NCBI RefSeq assembly: GCF_002368415.1
Contig: NZ_AP018290.1
Location: forward strand, 4,167,614-4,231,613
Length of the DNA stretch: 64,000 nt
Origin: Calothrix sp. NIES-4105
Lineage (GTDB): Bacteria; Cyanobacteriota; Cyanobacteriia; Cyanobacteriales; Nostocaceae
Direction of reading: 5' to 3'
Below the pieces are notes generated by a model, which saw nothing but the letters and a program-made list of their open reading frames with translations, was not told the origin of the DNA and ran no database searches. Both the position numbers and the translations under genes were made by a program. Of this stretch, positions 47,748-56,800 are shown piece after piece; within the stretch, counting starts at the first letter, position 1, and every line of letters begins with the position of its first letter.

Positions 47748-49211
47748 TGAAGTATAGTAAGGTTTTGGATACTAGTAAACTTCCTCACTTTACCATCACT
47801 CTTGGATGTAACATATATTTCCCCTTCTTCATCTACCCCAAACCGGACATCAGAACGTTTACTACCAATAATTTGGAGAAAAGTAGCTTCTTTTTTCCCA
47901 TCAAAAAGCCTTAGTTCTTTAATCTTCGCCTGTTTACCATTTACAAGCTTGATAACAGGTACATGAAAAAAGCGCGCGTCCGAAGCCAAAATCAGCAAAA
48001 ATATATTGACCGACTAATTCCGGAATCGCTTTACCCTGATAAACATAACCACCTGTTATTGCAATTCCATAAAAACCTGGATAATTCTTTGGTACATGAT
48101 GACTATATTGGGCAACAGGGTAGGTATAACCATACTTGGCATCATCTTTAGGTAAAGGAAACAGAACATTCTCATTTCTTTCATCTATTAGCCAAGTCCC
48201 TTCACGGTTCCCCCATCCATAATTAGCTCCTTTGATTCCAAGATTTACTTCTTCTATAAAAGCCTGACCCGTATCAACAATCAACGTTTTTTGCTCACCA
48301 CCTGTATCCCAGCTAAAGCGATGGGGATTACGCAGTCCGTAAGCCCAAATTTACCCTAATGTTTTTGAATTCCCATCATTCACAAAAGGATTATCCCCAG
48401 GAATGCCATACTTGCCATTGGCGCCATTCTTACCAAAAGGGTTTATCCTAAGAATTTTACCTAAAGGTGTACTCAAATCTTGCCCATTATCGAGGGGGTC
48501 TGTATCACTGACAGGAAAGCCATTACTTCCACCATCAGCAAATGCAGTATACAACATCCCATAATCAGCATCTCCCGGTTTAGCATTAGGATTAAAACCT
48601 AATTGCCCTGTATTATGGTCTTCATAGGGCTGTTCAATACGCATTATTTCCCGAAATGCTCCGGTAAAGGTATTTGCCGCAGGATTAGCAGCTTTCCACT
48701 CGCGAATTACTTCATGGTGAGAACTTTCTATAGTATTACCTTTATTATCAGTAATCCTTTTGGTTACAGTAAAATCAGGAATACGATTATCTTTTTCTTC
48801 ACTATGTACAGTGTAGAAAATTCCATTTTTAGCAAATTCTGGATGAAAAGCAAAATAGGAAAAACCCTGCTGTGAAGTGTCATAGCTAAAACCTGAGCAT
48901 ACTAAATTTTTAAAATTCATGTATAAAGAAGCTTTGTCATCAATAATCACATATAGCTTTCCTCGCATATCATTAACAAATAACCTGCCGCTACCATCAC
49001 CTGCATGGGTCAAAAAGTTCAATCGCGCTACTCTTTCTCGTCCAGTTCCACTGTTGGGTATTTGTACAACTTATTGTAGTCCTACAGCTAATTTTTATTT
49101 TTCTATTTTTTCAGGAATCGGGTCAGTTATTTGGGCTTGAGAAATATTAGAAAAAGCTAAAATTGAAATAATAACTAAGCAAATACAAAAAATAGCATAT
49201 AACTTTTTCAT
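47729..49211 (-). pseudogene. PQQ-type glucose/sorbosone dehydrogenase, decayed
   Basis: From ATG 49211 one frame reads a signal peptide (MKKLYAIFCICLVIISILAF, ending NISQAQ), then TAA at codon 39 (49095-49097), TAA at codon 47 (49071-49073), the enzyme body (NFLTHAGDGSGRLFVNDMRG, LGFNPNAKPGDADYGMLYTA, STPLGKILRINPFG), TAA at codon 287 (48351-48353) followed by IWAYGLRNPHRFSWDTGG, and EEVNLGIKGANYGWGNREGT. Near 47970-47980 the frame shifts within a GCGCGC tract, after which RFFHVPVIKLVNGKQAKIKE continues to the end. The family oxidises sugars with PQQ in the periplasm. With three stops and a shift it cannot be functional. Confidence 0.85.
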
Positions 49212-49399
49212 GCACCTGGAAAAATTGATGTTAAAATTATAACTATATACAAAAGGAATTATACCAGAGAATTACTTCTATTTTGTATGGTGCCCTATAT
49301 TAGGATTTTGCTAGCAACGGATAAGTAAGTCGGCGCCAATAAACCAAACTATGTAAAGATATATAAATACCTCAAATATTTACATGAGGTAACACAGGT

Positions 49400-49646
49400 A
49401 TGGGCGCTCGTTTAAGAGTCTTTTTAACTCCTGAGCATTCCGGAAACCCTATTAAAACTTAGATTTATAAATGTACCACAGAAGGTCAAAGACTGAGCAG
49501 AGGTAATCAGGTTAAACGCACGTGGGTGGTACGTAGAAAAAATCGCAGAGCATTTTAAATGGACTGCTCAAACGGTTAGAGAAGTGTTACACAGATGGCA
49601 GAAATTAGGTATAGAAGGGCTTTGGGAATTACCGCACGGTCTTTAA
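49400..49646 (+). mobile_element. IS630-family transposase remnant (N-terminal part)
   Basis: ATG at 49400 opens MGARLRVFLTPEH. After a frameshift and a TGA, a second frame reads AEVIRLNARGWYVEKIAEHF, then KWTAQTVREVLHRWQKLGIE and GLWELP, the helix-turn-helix of IS630-type transposases. The DDE catalytic part is missing and the fragment ends at TAA 49644-49646. It borders a truncated gene on the other strand. Confidence 0.8.
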
Positions 49647-50025
49647 AAAAAACATCATGAGGCTTTTTTAAATTATTTTTATCTGTTAATACTACTCGCT
49701 TATTCTGTAATTTATCTGCTATTATTTCTCGGTTAATATCTTGATTTTCTAACGCTATTTCCAGAATTTTCCAACAATTTATTAAAATTTTACGGTCTTG
49801 CTCGGATAAAGTCTGCTCTTGACTAATATATTTATCACTAATTTCTTCTAAAACAGAAATTGCATCTAGTGAATCTGGATATTGATGAATATTTAATTTT
49901 GTAAACAATTCTGTAAAGGGACGTAAATTTAATTTTAGACAAAATCGATAAGGTTCAAACAGAGTATAATTAAAAAAAACTTGGCTGGGATAAACATAGT
50001 GAGGTTTTGAATAAAATCCCCCCAA
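49645..50025 (-). pseudogene. Truncated gene fragment next to the IS630 remnant
   Basis: The minus-strand frame reads RFCLKLNLRPFTELFTKLNI, then SLDAISVLEEISDKYISQEQ and NCWKILEIALENQDINREII. The style resembles an internal part of large sacsin-like or ATPase proteins, but I cannot name the family. It has no proper start: the first residues (MGGFYSKPHYV) differ in character and lack an SD. At the left it runs into the IS630 fragment, so its C-terminus is foreign. It is probably a gene cut by the transposon. Confidence 0.5.
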
Positions 50026-50358
50026 CCCCCTGAGTGATGTTTGGATTGATGTTTAGCCACTGGACTTTCTTCCTGATTATTTTTATAATTCCCTCTCGTT
50101 GGAAAGGGTGGCTTTAGTTACTCTCTCAGTTCCAATATTAGTACACCAAGCACATTAATTTTTATGGTAAACACACCTTATTTTTGGAATGCTTACTAGG
50201 CAAAGGTTATGTTTATTGTTTAGTTTTATTAATTCATTTTTCTTTCCCCTGGCTGGGGAAGAAGCGCGCGTTATAAATTGCGTCCTTCCCATCAAGAGCG
50301 AAACACTGAAGTACTGAACATAATAGTTTGGTAAAAATTTCTGTTCAGCGATGGAATC
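50026..50358. other. Intergenic region
   Basis: About 330 bp without a credible gene. A CTTTCCCCTGGCTGGGGAAG hairpin lies near 50234-50253 (arms CTTTCCCC/GGGGAAG), possibly a terminator-like relic. One GCGCGC occurs near 50265. Confidence 0.4.
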
Positions 50359-50646
50359 TTAATCTCGGCAACGTTGCTTCCCACCATGTTCAGAGCTAAT
50401 ACTTTTACATCCTAATTTGGTTAAATAAGCGTGGCAAGACCCTGCACCCTTACCGCTTCCTAATTCTTCACCATTTGCCCCTTTGCCGTAACACTTGACT
50501 GTACCTGCTGTTGGATTGGCGCCTGCACTGACCCGTGAACTAGCAGTTTGTGCTAGCAATAAAGACGGAAATGCAACTATTGAAACGAAAACTGATGCAG
50601 CTATCAAAGTGGTAAAAGAGGTAAATTTTAATGTTTGTAATTTCAT
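50359..50646 (-). CDS. Small exported Cys-containing protein (95 aa)
   Basis: From ATG at 50646: a signal peptide (KLQTLKFTSFTTLIAASVFV, ending SLLLAQ) and a mature part of about 60 residues with four Cys: GTVKCYGKGANGEELGSGKG, SCHAYLTKLGCKS and QRCRD. The Cys pattern suggests two disulfides in the periplasm. I recognise no family; an exported small binding or toxin-like protein is possible. A TTG at 50655 is an alternative start. It is a single gene. Confidence 0.6.
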   Translation of the reverse strand: MKLQTLKFTSFTTLIAASVFVSIVAFPSLLLAQTASSRVSAGANPTAGTVKCYGKGANGEELGSGKGAGSCHAYLTKLGCKSISSEHGGKQRCRD

Positions 50647-50836
50647 TATTTTCAATCCTGGTTAAAATTAGCCGTTTATTTGAGGTTTTCAGTTCCTCAC
50701 TTTTACATATGTCAATCTAGGAATATTTATGCAATTCGCAGTTAAGGTTGAGGCGCCTGTCAATTAAAAAGATGCATAAGTTAATTTTTTCGCACGTCAA
50801 TTAAGAAAGGAGGAAAAGCAAATAAATCACTATCAC

Positions 50837-51298
50837 ATGCAGCAAGCTATCATGACAGAAAAAACAGTGTCAAATCCTGATTCCTGTGGGCAATTTGCTC
50901 AAAAGCCTACCGAGCTAATCATTGTGCGTCCTGATCCAGAAACGCTCTCTAAACCAAACTTACCCAATTTTGTTGGTATTTGTGCCACAACAGGCGCCAA
51001 GAGAATTGCAATGTATCTAACGATTATTCCCCCTGGTGGAATTGCCGAACCACACTACCATCCGGAGCATGAAACAGCAATTTATCTGCTGAAGGGTCGA
51101 ATCGAAATTTGTTATGGAGAAGGACTCAAGCAATGCCGAGTGTGCGAAGCGGGAGATTTTATTTTTACTCCCCCCGGTGTTCCCCATCAGCCTCGGAATT
51201 TGAGCGCAACAGAACCCGTTCATGCGTTAATTGCTCGCAATGATTCAGATCAACAGGAGAAGGTTGTGCCATATGACCCAACGCCTTTAAATCAATAA
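50837..51298 (+). CDS. Cupin domain protein
   Basis: A 153-residue protein. YLTIIPPGGIAEPHYHPEHE with His-x-His and Glu is cupin motif 1 (about 60-85), and GDFIFTPPGVPHQPRNLS is motif 2 with the third His (about 115). These bind one metal ion. VYLLKGRIEICYGEGLKQC-like text (read IYLLKGRIEICYGEGLKQC) forms the intervening strands. Small single-domain cupins can be enzymes or sensors; the substrate is unknown. AAGGAGG at about 50808-50814 lies 22 bp upstream of the ATG; no closer SD is seen, and ATG at 50852 is an alternative start. Confidence 0.85.
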   Translation: MQQAIMTEKTVSNPDSCGQFAQKPTELIIVRPDPETLSKPNLPNFVGICATTGAKRIAMYLTIIPPGGIAEPHYHPEHETAIYLLKGRIEICYGEGLKQCRVCEAGDFIFTPPGVPHQPRNLSATEPVHALIARNDSDQQEKVVPYDPTPLNQ

Positions 51299-51381
51299 AC
51301 TAATAAAGTCAGAATATGCGCCAAAAACCAAACATTTTAATGGTAGTATTCATGTAGTAATATTAACTACATACTAGACTT

Positions 51382-51861
51382 ATGCGAATTGAACCATACG
51401 AAGATAGCAAACTTGATGCGCTCAAAAATCTTTCGCTTCGGGCATGGAGTCCGGTCTTTGATTCGATTCAAAAAGTGATGGATATAGATGTGTACAACTC
51501 ATTCTATCCTGATGGTTGGCGCACAAGCCAGCTTCATGCTGTTGAGTCATTTTGTACTACAGCAGACAGTCATGTGTGGGTTGCCATTGACTCTGATTCA
51601 ATCGTGGGCTTTGTAGCCGTGAAACTCCATTTAGAGGATAGTATGGGAGAAATCTACATGATTGCCGTTGATCCAGATTATCAACGTCGAGGCATTGGCG
51701 CCGCTCTTACCCAATTTGCTCTCTTATGGATGAAAGAGAAAGGCATGTGTATTGCTATGGTCGAAACTGGAGGCGACCCTGGTCATGCCCCAGCACGTTG
51801 TACTTATGAAAAGGTAGGTTTTAAGTTGTTACCAGTTGCCAGATATTTTAAGAAGTTGTAA
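51382..51861 (+). CDS. GNAT family N-acetyltransferase
   Basis: A protein of 159 aa. IYMIAVDPDYQRRGIGAALT contains the acetyl-CoA loop R-R-G-I-G-A (about 100-112), and ARCTYEKVGFKLLPVARYFK is the C-terminal Tyr/Phe motif. MRIEPYEDSKLDALKNLSLR opens as in many cyanobacterial small-molecule acetyltransferases. The substrate is unknown; an amine or antibiotic-like substrate is possible. There is no antitoxin upstream, so it is unlikely to be a TacT-type toxin. Confidence 0.88.
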   Translation: MRIEPYEDSKLDALKNLSLRAWSPVFDSIQKVMDIDVYNSFYPDGWRTSQLHAVESFCTTADSHVWVAIDSDSIVGFVAVKLHLEDSMGEIYMIAVDPDYQRRGIGAALTQFALLWMKEKGMCIAMVETGGDPGHAPARCTYEKVGFKLLPVARYFKKL

Positions 51862-52172
51862 AAGAGTAATTATTAGGTGTGTGGAGACAAGTTTATGATA
51901 AAAGCAAGCAGTTGTTGAGCGAATGACAAAAGCTGCCTGTTATGAAAAATTGCAAACGCCAATATCATGAAAATTAACGTGTACGTAATACTTAGCTTTA
52001 CTTATTACTTGCGTGCGTGCCGTTTGTAATATTTGGGCGCTTGTAAACTACGCATACAGCAAAGCGCACGGGTTATAGATACGCTACTACAAACTCCAAA
52101 GTGTATTTAATCGTACATGATAATGGTATAACTCAAATTGAAAGCAGAAATCTCAGAGAGGAGTAGTTTTGC
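51862..52172. other. Intergenic region
   Basis: About 310 bp. Around 51907-51950 a short frame VVERMTKAACYEKLQ without start may be a gene relic. The last 40 bp hold GAGAGGAG, the SD region of the next gene. Confidence 0.35.
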
Positions 52173-52511
52173 ATGAACTGGGATGTTATAGGAGTTGTAG
52201 TAGCAATAGTTGGGTTATTTATTGCAGTGCTTCAAACCTGGATATCGCTAAAGCAATATTCAGAGTCTAAAAATTTACCAGTAGTTACTGATGGATCAGA
52301 ATTACGAATTTTACGAGCTTTGGTAACAGAAAAACAAGGACGTGCCCTGGAACTATACAAAAGTTCATCTTTTTATCGTGAGACATTAAAAAGTCTAGAG
52401 AATTCTGGCTTAATTCAACAAAAAAGAGGTAAATATTACTTAACCGAAACTGGAGAGAAGGTAGTTAAAAAGCATTTAACTGATTTTTTTAAGAAGAAGC
52501 GGTTTAGCTAA
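52173..52511 (+). CDS. Membrane-anchored winged-helix protein (112 aa)
   Basis: GAGAGGAG lies 10 bp upstream of ATG at 52173. One N-terminal membrane segment (VIGVVVAIVGLFIAVLQTWI, residues 5-24) is followed by a short linker and a winged-helix-like domain: ELRILRALVTEKQGRALELY, YRETLKSLENSGLIQQKRGK and YYLTETGEKVVKKHL. A single-spanning wHTH is unusual: it may be a membrane-tethered regulator, or the wHTH may serve protein contact. No partner gene is adjacent. Confidence 0.65.
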   Translation: MNWDVIGVVVAIVGLFIAVLQTWISLKQYSESKNLPVVTDGSELRILRALVTEKQGRALELYKSSSFYRETLKSLENSGLIQQKRGKYYLTETGEKVVKKHLTDFFKKKRFS

Positions 52512-52717
52512 GTGATTCAGGAGCAAATTTGAGCCTACTCGTGGGGTGCCGATATTTAATTAGTCATTGCTATAGGAACTGGCGCCACTTCTGAAGTTGG
52601 TGGTTCTCTCTATGGCGCCGCAGTTTCTTCGTAATACTTTTATTTTTCAATTTGCTGTACAAACTAGTCTAAACTCCAGTTAAAATTGCAGCATGATTTT
52701 ATGCAGGAACAATTCTG

Positions 52718-52843
52718 ATGTTGAAGACCTACGTAGTAAGTTGCCATTGCGGTGCCGTCCAATTTGATCAAGCCCCAATTCGATTTGCAAATGGTCGAAA
52801 CAATAATTGGAATGTGCCTCCGGTTGAGAGTAGACATCTTTGA
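52718..52843 (+). pseudogene. Remnant of a GFA/CENP-V-type Cys-rich protein
   Basis: A 41-residue frame reads MLKTYVVSCHCGAVQFDQAP followed by IRFANGRNNNWNVPPVESRH. The SCHCGAVQF start is the zinc-binding front of GFA-family proteins, and the NGRNNNWN part resembles their C-terminal region, with the middle and its Cys residues missing. A deletion inside the gene explains this. Confidence 0.6.
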
Positions 52844-52924
52844 CAGTTCCCCCATTTGAAAAAGGGGGAGTGCTATAGTCAATGCATCAAAATTTAAAAA
52901 AAATTGTAATATATTGCTGAAAAT

Positions 52925-53767
52925 ATGTATAAGCCAAAACCTGATGATGCTGTTTTAGGAGATAGTCAAGTTCCAAATACTCCATACAATGCAGTTGTAC
53001 TAGGTGGGATTGAAGGCATCAAGCATCGGCTTCGGAATACTTCACTAATGATAAAATTAGAAGCCTTAAGTAATGCGCTTGAACACAATGAAGAAGGATT
53101 AAAGCTAATATACGAGTTTCTACAAGAGGAAACTGACCATTCTATGAAATGGGTAGTGTCGAATTGGCTACGGCAAAAAGCAACCGGAGCAACGCGCGTC
53201 AAGTTAACAAATTATATATCTTGCTTAGAACACATTCCTTATGAGTTAATAGAACTTTGTCTTCCGACGATGGATAGTGTTATAGCAGCAAAAGCTTTTC
53301 AACAAGTTGGAATGAGCGCAAATGAAACTCTTAAAGTGCTAAAAAATGTTTATGCTCAAGGCGCCAAAGCAACAGAACAAATTCTTAAAATCATGTATCT
53401 GCCTATTGATGTAGAACAAGCAATGCAAAATCTATTTGGTGGTACAGTTGAGCAACTGCGAGTTGCTGAGGTAACTAGAATTGCCGCAGAACAAGCAGCG
53501 AGAATTGCAGAACAAGCGGAGAAAATAGCTTCTGAAACAAGAATTGTCGCAGAAGTAGAGGCAGCAAGATTTGCACAGAAAGCAAAAATTACCGTAGAAG
53601 TAGAGGCAGCGAGAGTTGCTGAGGTAGCAAGAATTGCCCTAGAAGAGGTAGAGGTAGCAAGAGTTGCTGAGGTGGCAAGAATTGCTGCTTTACATGCAGC
53701 CAGAGTTGCTGAGGAAGCAAGAATTGCCGCAGAAGCAGTTAAAAAAGCTACAGAAGGAACTTTGTAA
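52925..53767 (+). CDS. HEAT-like protein with an Ala/Arg/Val coiled-coil repeat tail
   Basis: A 280-residue protein. Residues 20-165 look like a HEAT-type helical domain (YNAVVLGGIEGIKHRLRNTS, MIKLEALSNALEHNEEGLKL, MKWVVSNWLRQKAT), as found at the head of several cyanobacterial proteins starting VVLGG. Residues about 180-275 are a repetitive helix built on VAEVARIA and AARIAEQA units about 8-11 residues long, likely a long coiled coil. No catalytic motif or membrane segment is seen. An adaptor or scaffold role is guessed from design only. It converges with the binding-protein gene at 53828. Confidence 0.6.
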   Translation: MYKPKPDDAVLGDSQVPNTPYNAVVLGGIEGIKHRLRNTSLMIKLEALSNALEHNEEGLKLIYEFLQEETDHSMKWVVSNWLRQKATGATRVKLTNYISCLEHIPYELIELCLPTMDSVIAAKAFQQVGMSANETLKVLKNVYAQGAKATEQILKIMYLPIDVEQAMQNLFGGTVEQLRVAEVTRIAAEQAARIAEQAEKIASETRIVAEVEAARFAQKAKITVEVEAARVAEVARIALEEVEVARVAEVARIAALHAARVAEEARIAAEAVKKATEGTL

Positions 53768-53827
53768 ATTTGAGACAAAACAGTTTACGTCAACGCTTCT
53801 GCTACAAGGGTTTGATTTGACTTCCAA

Positions 53828-54895
53828 CTACGGGCGAACCCCTACGAAACCAGCCTGCTCAATGGCGTTTTGCCCTTGGTCTGTAAGTAACAGTCTGGCA
53901 TAGGCTTCACCTGCCTGCTGTGAGCGGCCTTTGTCCTGCTTAACAATCACAAACAATTTAGTAGTAATTGGATAGCTGCCATTCTTGATTGCTTCAGTAT
54001 TGACCTGATTACGCTGAGTTAGGCACTGCTGTGAGGATGCTAACGGTTGCTGATAAGGAGGAATTAGCTCACTCGAAGTGCGACCTAATGGCAAAGCCTT
54101 TACAGTACATTGAGGCACTACTGCACGGGCAGAAGCGTAATATATACTACCAGGAGTCTTGCTAACTTGGCGCAGCGCTTCTGTAGTGGAGTTAACATAC
54201 TGCACATTGGAGCTGGACGCTCGGTTGTTCACGTTGTTACTAGCAATTACTATGTCTGCGTCTTCTGGATGCTGCGAGAAAGGGGTGATGGACAAGTTTG
54301 GTCCACCCACTTGTTTCCAGTTAGTAATTTGCCCTGAATAAATCTGTTGTAACTGCTCAATAGTTAAGCCTGGTACGTTGAGTGAAGGGTTGACTACCAC
54401 TGCTATTCCATCAATACCAACCTGATGTTGCGATAACGTAAAGCCACGCTGCTCGGCTTCTGCGTATTCTGAAGCTGTGAGGGGACGGGCTGAGTGAGCG
54501 AAGTCCAATTCCCCATCAAGTAACATGCGAATACCTGAGCTAGAACCAGGGTTCCCATCGTTTGGGTTTACGTAGCGCAACTGGAGTTCAGGACGAGCAT
54601 TCTGAATTTGAGAATCTACCAATTGACGAATAGGCGCCCAAGCTGTACTGCCACCATAGTTGAATGAGCCGGGTGGAACAGAGGCAATCGTCCCAAAAGT
54701 TGATGTAGCATTTTGAGCAGTGTTTAAGGTTTGACCTGTTGAGGAGTCAGCACTGGTGCTAACCAAGCGCGGCTTCAGCAGCCACCAGAACAGTCCACCA
54801 ATAACCATAATTGTCAACACTTTCCCAATAATTAGACCTCTAAGAAAAAGTCCGATTTCTCCGTTAATTAAAGGTTTTCTTTGATTTATACTCAT
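53828..54895 (-). CDS. PstS-like phosphate ABC-type binding protein, membrane-anchored
   Basis: A 355-residue protein. A membrane anchor (about 18-40, LRGLIIGKVLTIMVIGGLFW) precedes a type-2 periplasmic binding fold: FNYGGSTAWAPIRQLVDSQI, ELDFAHSARPLTASEYAEAE, LTIEQLQQIYSGQITNWKQV, and a C-terminal YPITTKLFVIVKQDKGRSQQ with LLLTDQGQNAIEQAGFVGVRP-like end (read here in two parts). These bind phosphate or similar anions. No transporter permease or ATPase gene is adjacent; instead a Ser/Thr kinase lies upstream on the same strand. A role in sensing rather than transport is possible. Confidence 0.85.
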   Translation of the reverse strand: MSINQRKPLINGEIGLFLRGLIIGKVLTIMVIGGLFWWLLKPRLVSTSADSSTGQTLNTAQNATSTFGTIASVPPGSFNYGGSTAWAPIRQLVDSQIQNARPELQLRYVNPNDGNPGSSSGIRMLLDGELDFAHSARPLTASEYAEAEQRGFTLSQHQVGIDGIAVVVNPSLNVPGLTIEQLQQIYSGQITNWKQVGGPNLSITPFSQHPEDADIVIASNNVNNRASSSNVQYVNSTTEALRQVSKTPGSIYYASARAVVPQCTVKALPLGRTSSELIPPYQQPLASSQQCLTQRNQVNTEAIKNGSYPITTKLFVIVKQDKGRSQQAGEAYARLLLTDQGQNAIEQAGFVGVRP

Positions 54896-55082
54896 ATTAT
54901 TATTAGTGATATCATTTGGATACCAAGGTATTAAAACTGATAATTAGAAAAACAGAACTAATGTATTATTGAACAAGTGTCTTTCATTGCCCAAATTGTA
55001 AAGTAGCGGTAGGGCAAACACATCTAAATTAGGATAGATAAAATAATAAATTAATCAATCAAAATACCACTAATGGTATACT

Positions 55083-56219
55083 TTATAACGTTAAGCGTTT
55101 CGGTGAAACTCTTGGAGTGGGCATATTCGTTCGAGGTAAGGCATTTTGGGAGGGCGATTGAATTTGTTGGTTCCAATCGAATATTCTGGAATAAATAAAT
55201 AAATAGATTAAAGCTGCCACTACTACACTAGTGATAGCACCAAGGCTTAACCCGAACAGCACCATAGAGTTTTTCTGAGGTAGCAAAGAACGATCGCGTA
55301 CTTCTTGCTGCTGTAGTGTTGGTTTTAGTAGTTGCTGTGTAGTTTGCTGGTGCGTTGCATCATTAATGATAATATTTACAGGCATAGTTTGTGATTCCTG
55401 ACTTGATAATTGCTGCACCACTTGTAATGCCTCAATAGCTGAGTGGTATCGCTGCCGAAAATCATATCGGGTCATTTTGTCTAAAACATCTGCCAACTCA
55501 GGGCTTACCTGTACCAAATTTCGCCAGATAATTTCAGCAGTATGTTCGTCTTTTTGTAGTTGTTCTGGCTTTAACCCTGTTAAAGCTTGAATTCCAATCA
55601 TGCCCACAGCATAAATATCGCTGCTAAGTCTTGGACTACCTGAAGCTTGTTCGCTGGGCATATAGCCAGGAGTACCTACAATCACAGTAACATACGTTGT
55701 TTCCTCTGTACTCACTGCACCAGCCCCAATTTGCTTAATCGCCCCAAAGTCAATCAAAACAATCCTGCCATCGCTTTTGCGTCGGATTATATTGCTGGGT
55801 TTGAGGTCGCGATGAACGACGTTATGTTGGTGGACGAAGGCTAATGGTTCTAAAATACCTTGCAATAATTCAATAACATAAGCTTCACTCAACCGCTGTT
55901 GAGCAGTTAGTTCATAGCTCAAAGGATGACCATCAACCAATTGCTGAACTAAATAGAATTCCTGATTTTCTTGAAAATGAGCTTGCAGTTGAGGTATTTG
56001 GTCGTGAATGCCTAAGCGATCTAAAAGTTGTGCTTCTGAGTCGAATAGGCGTTTGGCTATCTTTAAAGTCTTAGGATCTGTTGTCAGCGGCTTGAGTTGC
56101 TTGACAACACATTTTTTCTCAAAAAGTTTGAGATCTAAAGCAATATAAGTATGACCAAAGCTACCTGCACCCAAACTTTGGACGATTTTATAACGCCCGT
56201 CAAGTAATTGATCTAACAT
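55083..56219 (-). CDS. Ser/Thr protein kinase with one membrane segment
   Basis: A 378-residue protein. Kinase motifs: LGAGSFGHTYIALD (Gly-rich loop), KKCVVKQLKPL (ATP Lys), VVHRDLKPSNIIRR (catalytic loop), VLIDFGAIKQIG (DFG) and VGTPGYMPSEQASG (activation segment). The domain spans about 8-270. A linker and a membrane segment (about 322-345, LFGLSLGAITSVVVAALIYL) follow, then a short Pro-rich outer tail ending PTPRVSPKRLTL. All catalytic residues are present, so it should be active. The PstS-like gene lies 187 bp downstream, suggesting that the pair works together at the membrane. Confidence 0.92.
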   Translation of the reverse strand: MLDQLLDGRYKIVQSLGAGSFGHTYIALDLKLFEKKCVVKQLKPLTTDPKTLKIAKRLFDSEAQLLDRLGIHDQIPQLQAHFQENQEFYLVQQLVDGHPLSYELTAQQRLSEAYVIELLQGILEPLAFVHQHNVVHRDLKPSNIIRRKSDGRIVLIDFGAIKQIGAGAVSTEETTYVTVIVGTPGYMPSEQASGSPRLSSDIYAVGMIGIQALTGLKPEQLQKDEHTAEIIWRNLVQVSPELADVLDKMTRYDFRQRYHSAIEALQVVQQLSSQESQTMPVNIIINDATHQQTTQQLLKPTLQQQEVRDRSLLPQKNSMVLFGLSLGAITSVVVAALIYLFIYSRIFDWNQQIQSPSQNALPRTNMPTPRVSPKRLTL

Positions 56220-56800
56220 AATAGTAATCAGTTATACGCAAAAGTCAACTACTCCTACTAAGAGTTTATCTAAATATTAGAGTAAATTTATTATTTACCG
56301 ACTGGTTCAACAAGTCAAATAATCAACACTTAATGTATTGCCATTTACCCTGTTTGTACCATAAGGCGCGATTCAGGGCGCCCATTACCAACCGCTCCTG
56401 GGCGACAAAAAGCTCGCGTAAGGTGATTCAATAAGCCTCATAGCCCTCAGACCTTCTGATAATGCTTCTGTTTACTCGCTCTCTGTTTTATTAATTCAGC
56501 TACCAGTTCCATGCAATAGTCCTTAATACTAACCCAAGTTTGACTATAAAAACCAATATCAGTAAATCACAAAGTTTTTCCAAGAAAGGAAAATTACGGA
56601 AAAGGGAACCATATTTCCAGTTTGGTAACTTCTCCCAACACCTGACCTAAAAATATATTTGCTAACTTTTATCTGAATAAAATTTGAGCTTTGCTATATC
56701 TTTTACTTCAACTGCAATTTTAAACACAAGGTTGTTTTATTGGCGCCTGCTAATTTATTCAGGTACTATATAGTAATGTAGTAAATATTAGTATCAAGTC
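56220..56800. other. Intergenic region with a possible remnant
   Basis: About 580 bp. On the minus strand around 56445-56545 a frame without start reads TWVSIKDYCMELVAELIKQR followed by ASKQKHYQKV and a stop; it may be the end of a lost gene. No other coding signal is seen. The plus strand near 56760-56800 should hold the promoter of the next gene. Confidence 0.4.

Noticed and set aside
51382-51861. GNAT protein as a second TacT-type toxin
   Set aside because: No DUF1778 or other antitoxin gene precedes it, and its opening does not match TacT.
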